DNA of 64,000 bases from Lewinellaceae bacterium (GTDB taxonomy: Bacteria; Bacteroidota; Bacteroidia; Chitinophagales; Saprospiraceae): positions 248,001 through 312,000 of the forward strand of contig JADJYW010000012.1 in the NCBI GenBank assembly GCA_016719605.1, read 5' to 3'. The notes beneath the pieces were generated by a model that worked only from the letters and a program-made list of their open reading frames with translations, did not search any database and was not told the DNA's origin. Made by a program: the position numbers and the translations under genes. Shown piece after piece: positions 35,929 through 43,141 of this stretch (the first letter of the stretch is position 1; each line of letters opens with the position of its first letter).

Positions 35929-37746
35929 ATGGCTTATTCCAACTTGCGCGACGCCGTCCGCGACCTCGAAAAAAACGGCATGCTGCTCCGAATCCGTGAG
36001 GAAGTGGACCCCAACCTCGAAATGGCGGAAATTCACCGCCAGGTGTATGACCGCCAAGGCCCCGCCGTACTCTACGAACGGGTGAAAGGCAGCCCGTTTC
36101 AGGCCGTGAGCAACCTGTACGGAACATTCCGGCAAACCGAATTCCTGTTTCGTCACACGCTGGAGCGCGTCAAGCGGGTCATCGAACTAAAAAAAGACCC
36201 GGCCAATTTTTTTAAAAAACCCGGGCGCTACCTGTCCGCGCCGTTCACGGCGCTCTCGGCCCTGCCCATGCACAGCCTGCTCCCCCCTCCGGTAGCATAC
36301 GCCACCACTACGATAGACAAACTCCCGCAAATCAAAAGTTGGCCCATGGACGGCGGGGCGTTCATCACCTTGCCGCAGGTCTTTACCGAAGACCCGGACG
36401 ACCCGGGTATCATGCATTCCAACCTCGGCATGTACCGGATACAACTGTCCGGCAACGACTACCTCCCCAACGAAGAGATCGGCCTGCACTACCAACTCCA
36501 CCGGGGTATCGGCGTGCACCACACCAAGTACAACCAGCGGGAAGAGTCCTTCCGGTGTAGTATTTTCGTGGGCGGGCTGCCCAGCCATGCCTTTGCCGCC
36601 ATCATGCCTATGCCCGAGGGGCTGAGCGAACTGACTTTTGCCGGGATGCTGGCCGGCCGCCGCTTCCGCTACACCCGCCGCGACGGGTACGTCCTGAGCA
36701 GCGACGCCGATTTTGTTATCACGGGCGAGATTTTGAAAAATGTAAAAAAATCGGAAGGCCCTTTCGGCGACCACCTTGGCTACTACTCGCTGGCGCACGA
36801 TTTTCCGGTCATGCGCGTACACCGCGTGTATCACCGGAAAAACCCACTCTGGCATTTCACGGCGGTGGGTCGCCCGCCACAGGAAGACAGCAGTTTCGGC
36901 TGGCTGATCCATGAATTGGTGGCGCCGCTCACCCCGCAGGAGTTTCCGGGGCTAAAAGAACTGCACGCCGTGGATGCCGCCGGAGTACACCCGCTGCTAC
37001 TGGCCATTGGCCATGAGCGCTACATGCCGTTCCGCGAGCGTGTGCCGGAAGAAATCCTGACTATTGCCAACCGAATTCTGGGGTCGGGGCAGACCTCCTT
37101 AGCCAAGTTTTTGTTCATTGCCGCTTCCGATGACGACCCCAGTCTGGATACCCACGACATGCCTCGCTTTTTTCAGCACGTTCTGGATCGTGTGGACTGG
37201 ACCCGCGACCTGCATTTCCAGACCCGAACCACCATCGACACGCTGGACTACTCCGGCTCCGGTTGGAATGCCGGTTCCAAAGTGGTTATTGCCTGCCGGG
37301 GGGATCGCAAGCGCACGCTGACAACTGAATTACCGAAAAACTTTGCGCTTCCGCAGGGATTTTCCGATCCGCAGTTTTGTCTGCCGGGTATTTTGGCCGT
37401 GCAGGCGCCGGCGTTCACGGCCGGGCAGCCGGCCCGCGAGCAAGCCGAACAACTTTGCCAGGCCCTGGAGCCGTTCGACCTGCAACACATCCCGCTGATT
37501 TTGTTGGTGGACGACAGCCGTTTCACCGCTGCCACGCTGAATAATTTCGTGTGGGTGGCCTTCACCCGGGCCAATCCCAGCCACGATTTGTACGGCGTAC
37601 GGGCGTTTACCGAGCACAAGCACTGGGGCTGTCGCGGGCCGCTGGTGCTGGATGCCCGCAAGAAGCCGCACCATGCGCCGGAACTGGAAGTGGATACCGC
37701 CGTGCAAAAACGGGTGGAGCAATTGTTGGGCGGGTACACGTTTTAG
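35929..37746 (+). CDS. UbiD-family decarboxylase
   Basis: 605 residues, full length for the family of prenylated-FMN-dependent (de)carboxylases. It starts with the usual LRDAVRDLEKNGMLLRI and has GPAVLYERVKG, a central prFMN-binding domain with MYRIQLSGNDY and HTKYNQ, and the conserved EGPFGDHLGYYS. In quinone synthesis such enzymes decarboxylate a polyprenyl-hydroxybenzoate or a related precursor, but the substrate of this one is not shown by context. No ubiX (flavin prenyltransferase) gene lies in the window. The start codon abuts a terminator hairpin, so its own promoter is unclear. Confidence 0.9.
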   Translation: MAYSNLRDAVRDLEKNGMLLRIREEVDPNLEMAEIHRQVYDRQGPAVLYERVKGSPFQAVSNLYGTFRQTEFLFRHTLERVKRVIELKKDPANFFKKPGRYLSAPFTALSALPMHSLLPPPVAYATTTIDKLPQIKSWPMDGGAFITLPQVFTEDPDDPGIMHSNLGMYRIQLSGNDYLPNEEIGLHYQLHRGIGVHHTKYNQREESFRCSIFVGGLPSHAFAAIMPMPEGLSELTFAGMLAGRRFRYTRRDGYVLSSDADFVITGEILKNVKKSEGPFGDHLGYYSLAHDFPVMRVHRVYHRKNPLWHFTAVGRPPQEDSSFGWLIHELVAPLTPQEFPGLKELHAVDAAGVHPLLLAIGHERYMPFRERVPEEILTIANRILGSGQTSLAKFLFIAASDDDPSLDTHDMPRFFQHVLDRVDWTRDLHFQTRTTIDTLDYSGSGWNAGSKVVIACRGDRKRTLTTELPKNFALPQGFSDPQFCLPGILAVQAPAFTAGQPAREQAEQLCQALEPFDLQHIPLILLVDDSRFTAATLNNFVWVAFTRANPSHDLYGVRAFTEHKHWGCRGPLVLDARKKPHHAPELEVDTAVQKRVEQLLGGYTF

Positions 37747-37879
37747 TGTGCGGACGATTTAATGTACTTTCGGCGCCTTGAAAGTCAATGGTTTAGGAAA
37801 ATCCTTCCTGCGCGTGTCAACCCTCCACCGGCAATGACAAACAAGATGGAGCAAATGTAGAGTGGACGTTTAAAGCGAT

Positions 37880-37906
37880 GGGCGTGGTCACGATGTTGCC
37901 GTCCAC
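37880..37906. repeat. 27-bp sequence shared with 39718-39744
   Basis: The 27 bases match those at 39718-39744 at 26 positions. On the minus strand both read VDG(D/N)IVTTP. Probably a relic of a multicopy gene family; the 218-bp gap holding it otherwise contains only the promoter of the next gene. Confidence 0.6.
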
Positions 37907-37918
37907 GCAGGGTAGCAG

Positions 37919-37946
37919 TTGTTTCCCCCGCCGTGCCCTACATTTG
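37919..37946 (+). promoter_or_regulatory. promoter of the SUMF1-fold gene (TTG, 17 bp, TACATTTG)
   Basis: TTG at 37919-37921 and a full -7 box TACATTTG at 37939-37946, 17 bp apart. It predicts a leader of about 15 nt before the ATG at 37965. Confidence 0.5.
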
Positions 37947-37964
37947 CGCAAAATTCGTCCACTG

Positions 37965-38885
37965 ATGAAAACACCCGTCTACATCCTTGTGCCCTGCGCC
38001 GCCCTGTTTTTCCTCCTTAGTTCGACCGCCTTGCCTACCGCCGGCCCCCAAGCTCCGTACCCGCTGCGTGCCGATAAGGACTTCGCCTGCGGTATCGCCG
38101 TGGAGGACAGTCTGATACTCGTACGCGGCGGCACATTCGAGATGGGCGATATGCTTGACGACGGGGACGATTGGGAGAGGCCCGTACACCCGGTGACGCT
38201 GGGCGATTTTTACCTCGGCAGGACTGAGGTGACCTTCATTGAGTACGATGCCTTTTGTGTGGCCACAGGCCGGGCGAAACCCTCCGACGCGGGCTGGGGC
38301 CGGGGCAAGCGGCCCGCGATCAACGTGAGTTGGCACGATGCGGTGGCATACTGCAACTGGCTGAGCGAGCGCCAGGGGCTAACAACGGTGTACACGATCA
38401 ACGAGACCTCGGTGACGGCGGATTGGGCTGCCGACGGCTACCGGCTGCCCACCGAGGCGGAGTGGGAATACGCCGCCCGCAGCGGGGGCAAACGGGTGCG
38501 CTTTGGCAACGGCAAGGACGTGGCCGACCCTTCGGAGATCAATTTTGCAGGCAGCGCTGCGTACAAGTCCAATTATTCCCGCGTGGGCGTTTTCCGGGAA
38601 AAAACCATCCCGGTGGGCAGTTTTCGGCCAAATGACCTGGGCCTGCACGATATGACGGGCAATGTGTGGGAATGGTGCTGGGACTGGTTCGGGGAGAACT
38701 ATTACGCCAAGTCGGAGCAAGACAACCCGACTGGACCGAGTTTGGGTTACCGTCGGGTGTTGCGTGGCGGCTCATGGGGCAATCCGCCCGACAACGTGCG
38801 GGTGGCTTACCGCAACGGCCGTGACCCGTCAACCGGCGACTTTGACTATGGCTTTCGCCTCGCCAGGGCAGCACGTGGGGGGTAA
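37965..38885 (+). CDS. SUMF1-fold (formylglycine-generating-enzyme-like) secreted protein
   Basis: 306 residues. A signal peptide precedes an FGE-sulfatase domain (about 45-305) with VRGGTFEMGD, PAINVSWHDAVAYCNWLSER, YRLPTEAEWEYAAR, LGLHDMTGNVWEW and VLRGGSWGNPP. True formylglycine-generating enzymes have two copper-binding cysteines after the RGGS block; here the stretch is NPPDNVRVAYR, with neither. It therefore keeps the fold without the known catalytic residues, as do several Bacteroidota relatives such as the gliding/T9SS protein GldK. The role is unknown. No sulfatase gene is nearby. Confidence 0.85.
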   Translation: MKTPVYILVPCAALFFLLSSTALPTAGPQAPYPLRADKDFACGIAVEDSLILVRGGTFEMGDMLDDGDDWERPVHPVTLGDFYLGRTEVTFIEYDAFCVATGRAKPSDAGWGRGKRPAINVSWHDAVAYCNWLSERQGLTTVYTINETSVTADWAADGYRLPTEAEWEYAARSGGKRVRFGNGKDVADPSEINFAGSAAYKSNYSRVGVFREKTIPVGSFRPNDLGLHDMTGNVWEWCWDWFGENYYAKSEQDNPTGPSLGYRRVLRGGSWGNPPDNVRVAYRNGRDPSTGDFDYGFRLARAARGG

Positions 38886-38930
38886 GATTTGATTTTTTTA
38901 CCTTTGGAAGGGTTTTGCGAGCGGTGGCGG

Positions 38931-39143
38931 CTACCCGCCGACTCGGGCCGGTTGTCCGCTTGCTTTTTCTTTTTGTTGAATTTGTATCTTATCTGATGTG
39001 TGTTTGGCGCGTTCCAGGATGATCCTGATGCGTTCGCCGACAGGCAAATGCGCGACGCTTTCGGCGGCTTTATCTTTCCAGACCCATACTTCCAGTTGGG
39101 CTTTGGAGACGGTGTGAAGACTACTACTTTTTTGCTTTTTCAT
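38931..39143 (-). CDS. small basic protein paired with the PIN-domain gene
   Basis: 70 residues, basic (KKQKSSS, then ERIRIILERAKHTSD). No fold is recognisable. It overlaps the PIN gene by 4 nt (ATGA at 39140-39143) and follows it on the same strand, so the two are co-translated. It may be the antitoxin of a type II toxin-antitoxin pair in which the toxin gene comes first, but no DNA-binding motif is visible and the assignment rests on position. Confidence 0.6.
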   Translation of the reverse strand: MKKQKSSSLHTVSKAQLEVWVWKDKAAESVAHLPVGERIRIILERAKHTSDKIQIQQKEKASGQPARVGG

Positions 39144-39625
39144 ACATAAATCAATTCGGTGGGTGTTAAAATGCGCAGCGGATGCAAATAGCCCAACTGA
39201 TAGTTTAAGGAAATCACTTTGCGTTCACGATGCACATTGGCGAGGTGCCGGTAGTTCCAACTAACGAGATAGTCAATTTTTTCGATCACGCAGCAGGCAA
39301 CATGCAAGGCATCATATAACTTTTTGGGCGGCATGACACCACTCTGGAGATATTGCTCCGCAAGGTTGTCAACATCTGCCGGCGAATTTATCGCCAAGCG
39401 TTCGATGTAATAATCTTCAAAAACGCGCAGAAGTTGATGGCGTTTACGCTCGTCATCCGTTTGGTTGATTTCATCCACCACAAAGTCAGACCAGTACGTT
39501 TTGTAAATGCCGGTTTTGACATAGTTTTCAAAAAAGTCAACGGTAATTTCCTTTTTTTCAGGAGCATCATCTGCAAAAAGAAAGTTGATGGCCGAAGTGT
39601 CGAGATAAACAGTTGGACGAATCAT
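39140..39625 (-). CDS. PIN-domain protein (VapC-like)
   Basis: 161 residues. The PIN fold is indicated by the N-terminal YLDTSAINFLF with the first acidic residue, a central helical region, and KKLYDALHVACCVIEKIDYLVSWNYRHL near the C-terminus with the later acidic site. PIN proteins are metal-dependent ribonucleases, often toxins. Base composition is clearly more AT-rich than in the neighbouring genes, consistent with recent acquisition. Its gene order (PIN first, small partner second) is the reverse of most vapBC pairs. Confidence 0.8.
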   Translation of the reverse strand: MIRPTVYLDTSAINFLFADDAPEKKEITVDFFENYVKTGIYKTYWSDFVVDEINQTDDERKRHQLLRVFEDYYIERLAINSPADVDNLAEQYLQSGVMPPKKLYDALHVACCVIEKIDYLVSWNYRHLANVHRERKVISLNYQLGYLHPLRILTPTELIYV

Positions 39626-39669
39626 TGTGCAAATATGCGTGTTTTATGCCCGGTTTGAGAATCCTCTCC

Positions 39670-39777
39670 TCACCCCTCAAACACATCCGCCAGCACCACC
39701 TCCATACCGGGCACGACGGGCGTGGTCACGATGTCGCCGTCCACATACGGGCGCAGGCCTTTCAAACGATGCAGCAT
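39670..39777 (-). pseudogene. relic of a gene 3' end (possibly Uma2-like)
   Basis: A 35-codon frame reading GLRPYVDGDIVTTPVVPGME and ending ADVFEG, directly downstream of the MbnP gene, looks like the C-terminus of a larger protein. The pattern is reminiscent of Uma2-family ends. The 27-bp core recurs at 37880-37906. No start region or upstream part is present. Confidence 0.35.
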
Positions 39778-39780
39778 CAC

Positions 39781-40782
39781 TCACCCCCCGGAAACAACAA
39801 CCAGCTGTTTTTGCGCCAGCACACTGCCTTTGCTGTAAAAAACATATCGGTACACGCCTGCCGGCAAACTGGCGGTTTCTAGATACAACGTCCCTTCCCG
39901 CGGCAGGTTGTCGTGCCGGCGGACGATCTGTCCGGCTGGGTTTGTCAGTATCATGCTCACCCGGTCGGCGGCATTCAGGTTGTACCGGATGGTGGTTCCG
40001 GCCAGGGTCGGGTTGGGTGTAGCCGCCACCCGATCCGATTGCAGGGTTACATCGGGGGCTGCGCTCACCTGGTCCAGCACGATGAAATTTTTCGTGGCAG
40101 CATTGTTCATCATGGCGGCATTGGGTGGGGCGCTGCCGTGCTGGGTGAGGTTGCCGCTCATGTCCAACTTGTCGAACAGCCGCGTGTAGTCTAAGGTCAA
40201 CTCCACGAGCAGGCGGCCATTTTCCGCTGTGCCGGCGCCGGTTAGTTCCACCATTCGATACAGGCTGTCGTCGAGATTGTGGTATTGAAAAATTGCTTCG
40301 GGGGCGCCGTCATTGTTCAGGTCCACTAAGCCTTCGATGGCCATGAACCGATAGCCGGACACCCAGCCCCAGTGCATCGAAGGGTTTTGGTGCGCCAGCG
40401 GGTGGTCGGTTGGCCAGGAAGAGGGGTCGAGGTGGTTGTGCGCGGCATCCACGCCGAGGTGCAGCGTCAGGCCCGTGAGGCTGCCGGCGGGTGTGGCGCC
40501 GGTGTTGTATTCCCGGTTGGGCGTGTTGGCATTGACCAGCATAAAATTGCCGGCGAGCGGTAGTTTGCTGCCGTTAGCGAGGTTCAGTTCGATTTCTGAA
40601 ATGTAAAACTCGGCGCGGGTCAGCAAGGCTTTTCGGCCGTCGGGGAGCGAAAAAACGGTGTTGTTCAGCACGAGCGGATCGCCGCTCACCTGATGTTTGA
40701 ACCGGAAAACAACCTCGTTATTTTGGGCGAAAATGCCGGCGCCGGCGAAGAGCAGAGCAAGCAGGAACGGGATTTTTTTCAT
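39781..40782 (-). CDS. MbnP-like protein with T9SS tail
   Basis: 333 residues. The start at 40782 gives a signal peptide (MKKIPFLLALLFAGAGIFAQ). The MbnP-like domain (about 22-240) has LTRAEFYISEIELNL, LHLGVDAAHNHLDPSSWP, PSMHWGWVSGYRFMAIEG and a C-terminal strand block. A T9SS sorting domain (about 255-333; ATPNPTLAGTTIRY, then GVYRYVF) targets it to the surface. Proteins of this family are linked to copper; here two further metal-binding proteins lie just upstream. The usual di-haem partner MbnH is not in the window. Confidence 0.85.
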   Translation of the reverse strand: MKKIPFLLALLFAGAGIFAQNNEVVFRFKHQVSGDPLVLNNTVFSLPDGRKALLTRAEFYISEIELNLANGSKLPLAGNFMLVNANTPNREYNTGATPAGSLTGLTLHLGVDAAHNHLDPSSWPTDHPLAHQNPSMHWGWVSGYRFMAIEGLVDLNNDGAPEAIFQYHNLDDSLYRMVELTGAGTAENGRLLVELTLDYTRLFDKLDMSGNLTQHGSAPPNAAMMNNAATKNFIVLDQVSAAPDVTLQSDRVAATPNPTLAGTTIRYNLNAADRVSMILTNPAGQIVRRHDNLPREGTLYLETASLPAGVYRYVFYSKGSVLAQKQLVVVSGG

Positions 40783-40789
40783 GGTGCGG

Positions 40790-41197
40790 TTAGTTTTTGG
40801 GAGCATCGTCTTCCGTGCAGGATTTGGCGGTGCTTGGTGCGCCGGTCCGATCGTATTTGCAGCAGCCGTGCAGGTCGTTGTACACGGCATCGGGCGCTTT
40901 GTAGCCCACATTGTCGTAGCCGGACAGTGCCACGGCTTTTTGAATGGCATCGGCAGTGGTTTTTGCCGGGTCGAAGGTGACCGTCATCAGGTCGGCATCC
41001 ATGTCCCAGGTTGCCTTGGTATCCCCGGCATCCACGGCAGATTTTTCGATAATGCGTTGGCACATACCACAATTACCGAGCACCAGAAAGGTCTCCGTTT
41101 TTTCGGTAGCGGCTGCTTTGGTTGTTTTTTTGACCATGCCGGTTTGGGCGGTCAGCAGCGTGGTGAAAAGGCTCGCGAGGAGCACAGTCAGAAACAT
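40790..41197 (-). CDS. secreted heavy-metal-associated (HMA) domain protein
   Basis: 135 residues. The ATG at 41197 gives a signal peptide (MFLTVLLASLFTTLLTAQ). An HMA/ferredoxin-like domain follows (about 36-105) with the metal-binding CxxC in GNCGMCQRIIEK (Cys43 and Cys46), a fold known from copper chaperones. A C-terminal segment has two further cysteines (HGCCKYD). It is 7 bp upstream of the MbnP gene on the same strand, which supports a shared role in copper or other soft-metal handling outside the cytoplasm. Confidence 0.85.
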   Translation of the reverse strand: MFLTVLLASLFTTLLTAQTGMVKKTTKAAATEKTETFLVLGNCGMCQRIIEKSAVDAGDTKATWDMDADLMTVTFDPAKTTADAIQKAVALSGYDNVGYKAPDAVYNDLHGCCKYDRTGAPSTAKSCTEDDAPKN

Positions 41198-41244
41198 TTT
41201 TGCATTGCCATAAGAACAGTGTATTGAAAAAGTGTCAAAAATCG

Positions 41245-41295
41245 GGTGCGTCAAACTTTCCGGATGTTTAAAATCTGGAAAGTTTGACGCACCCA
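41245..41295 (-). terminator. 18-bp perfect hairpin between two metal-protein genes
   Basis: GGGTGCGTCAAACTTTCC (41245-41262) and its exact complement (41278-41295) flank a 15-nt loop. On the minus strand it follows the stop at 41312 and is followed by TTTTTGACACTTTTT, so it can terminate or attenuate transcription into the HMA gene. Confidence 0.65.
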
Positions 41296-41311
41296 CCGAC
41301 CACGAAAAAAA

Positions 41312-41590
41312 TTAATGTTCGTGCCCGTGGTCATGTCCGTCATGCGGATGATCGTGTTCTTCTTCCAATTCGGAAGTGGATACCAGATCCATCTTGCAAA
41401 CAGGGCAAGTACCGGGTTGTTCGTAGTTTTTTTCGCCTTCACATTTCATTGGACAAGCATACGCGACGGCGGTCTGTTCGGCGGGCGTAGTGGCGGCGTC
41501 CGTGGTGGTGGTCGCGGGTTTTGGCGTGTCGTTGCAGGCCGTTACAGCCAGAGTCAACACCGCAATTGCGAGAAAAATAAAGTGTTTCAT
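41312..41590 (-). CDS. heavy-metal-binding lipoprotein with His-rich tail
   Basis: 92 residues. Lipobox with Cys19 (LAVTAC). After a Thr/Ala-rich spacer comes the heavy-metal-binding domain YACPMKCEG...CPVCKMDL (about 44-68), as found at the start of copper efflux proteins such as CusB-like adaptors, and then a His/Asp-rich tail (EEHDHPHDGHDHGHEH). It is predicted to sequester Cu or similar ions in the periplasm. First of three consecutive metal-protein genes on this strand and separated from the next by a strong hairpin. Confidence 0.85.
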   Translation of the reverse strand: MKHFIFLAIAVLTLAVTACNDTPKPATTTTDAATTPAEQTAVAYACPMKCEGEKNYEQPGTCPVCKMDLVSTSELEEEHDHPHDGHDHGHEH

Positions 41591-41617
41591 ATCAATTGTT
41601 TATGTTGAAAAAAATCA

Positions 41618-42307
41618 TCATTTTATGGCTACTCCTTCGTCGTCAATCAGTTTGCCGTTTCGGATTCGGATGATTCGAGCGGGAAAATTTTGGAGGATGC
41701 GGTAGTCGTGGGTAGCGCAGAGCACGGCGGTGTTGTATTCTTTGGCGAGGTTGCGCAGGAGGGTCAGCACGTCGTCGCTGGTTTCGGGGTCAAGGTTGCC
41801 GGTGGGTTCGTCGGCGATAAGCAGGGCGGGGCGGTTGAGCAGGGCGCGGGCGATGACGATGCGCTGTTGTTCGCCGCCGGAGAGTTCGAACGGCATGGCA
41901 AAGCGCTTGTCCGGCAGGTTGACGCCTTCGAGTACTTCCTGCACGCGTTTGTCCATCTCCGCCTGGTCGGTCCAGCCCGTAGCCCGCAGTACGAAGAGCA
42001 GGTTGTCTTCCACATTGCGGTCGGTGAGCAGGTTAAAATCCTGAAAGACAATGCCGAGTTTGCGGCGGAGCAGGTGTACGTTGCGGCGGGTGGTTGCGCG
42101 GAGGTCGAAGCCGGCCACTTCGCCGTTGCCGTTGACGAGGGGCAGGGCGGCGTACAGGGTTTTGAGCAGGCTGGTTTTGCCGCTGCCGGTTTTGCCGATG
42201 AGGTAGGTGAATTCGCCCGGTCCGATGGTCAGGCTGATGTTTTCCAGCACGACGCGGTTGTCTTGCTGGCAGATATCGGTGTTGCTTAGGCGGATAATCG
42301 GTTGCAA
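41618..42307 (-). CDS. ftsE: FtsE-like cell-division ABC ATPase
   Basis: 229 residues: single ABC ATPase with Walker A GKTGSGKTSLLK, FQDFNLLTDRNVEDNL, signature ELSGGEQQRIVIARA, Walker B LLIADEPTGNLD and CATHDYRIL. With FtsX it regulates peptidoglycan hydrolases during division; ftsX is not adjacent. The start appears to be TTG at 42307; no better ATG gives the usual length. It lies 42 bp after dapB on the same strand. Confidence 0.85.
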   Translation of the reverse strand: MQPIIRLSNTDICQQDNRVVLENISLTIGPGEFTYLIGKTGSGKTSLLKTLYAALPLVNGNGEVAGFDLRATTRRNVHLLRRKLGIVFQDFNLLTDRNVEDNLLFVLRATGWTDQAEMDKRVQEVLEGVNLPDKRFAMPFELSGGEQQRIVIARALLNRPALLIADEPTGNLDPETSDDVLTLLRNLAKEYNTAVLCATHDYRILQNFPARIIRIRNGKLIDDEGVAIK

Positions 42308-42349
42308 AGCAGGCTTGAGTTTAGAGTTTGCGGAGAGTGCGGCGCAAAT

Positions 42350-43072
42350 CTACTTCAAACCCAGCACATCCTCCATCCGGTACACCCCAGTCTTTCCGGC
42401 CAGCCATTCGGCAGCCAGCACGGCGCCTGCGGCAAATCCCGTGCGCGAGTGTGCGCGATGCTCAATCGTAATCTCGTCCACCGCGCCGGCCCAACGAATC
42501 TGGTGCGTGCCGGGCACCTCGCCTTCGCGGATGGACGAGATGGGCAGGTCGGCGGGGCCGGGCGGGGGTGGGGGAGAGGCGCCAGTTGTGCAGGCGCTGC
42601 GATAGCGCGAGGATGTCCTGCGCCAGGGTGAGGGCGGTGCCGCTAGGGGCATCGAGTTTGTGGATGTGGTGGATTTCCGTCAGGTCGGGTCGGTACTCGG
42701 GGTGGTTGTCCATGAGTTGGGCCAGGAATCGGTTGAGGGCGAAAAACAGGTTGACGCCCACGCTGAAATTGGAGGCCCAGAGCAACGCGCCCTGGTGTTG
42801 GGGCACCAGGCTTCTGCATCGGCCAACTGTTCGAGCCAGCCGGTGGTGCCGCTCACGACAGGCACGCCCGCTTCGAGGCAGGCCATGACATTGCCGAATG
42901 CCGCTTCCGGACGTGAAAATTCGATGGCCATATCGGCTGTCTGCAGCCATTCCGGGGCGACCGCAGCGCGGTTTTCGCGGGTGATGCGCCAGGCGATTTC
43001 GTGCCCGCGCTCCAGCGCGATGGTTTCGATGGCCCGGCCCATTTTGCCGTAGCCGAAGAGTCCTATTTTCAT
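42350..43072 (-). CDS. dapB: 4-hydroxy-tetrahydrodipicolinate reductase (two frame breaks)
   Basis: Lysine/diaminopimelate pathway enzyme, about 240 residues when repaired. The NAD(P) site is IGLFGYGKMGRAIE at the start, then VSGTTGW, the active-site block HHIHKLDAPSGTA and the C-terminal PADLPISSIREGEVPGTH. The sequence changes frame near 42809 (one base missing, restoring LVPQHQGALLWASNFSVG) and again in the G/C runs at about 42551-42581. Both breaks sit in homopolymer-rich DNA, so the gene is probably intact in the organism. Confidence 0.92.
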
Positions 43073-43141
43073 GTGTTGTGTATTCTGTTTCGGGCCACGC
43101 GTGTTCCGGTGAAAGCGGGGTTTGGCCGGCGAAACAACCAG

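Noticed and set aside
36187..36912. 241-codon minus-strand frame inside the UbiD gene
   Set aside because: Shadow of a well-conserved plus-strand gene; the minus reading has no recognisable motif.
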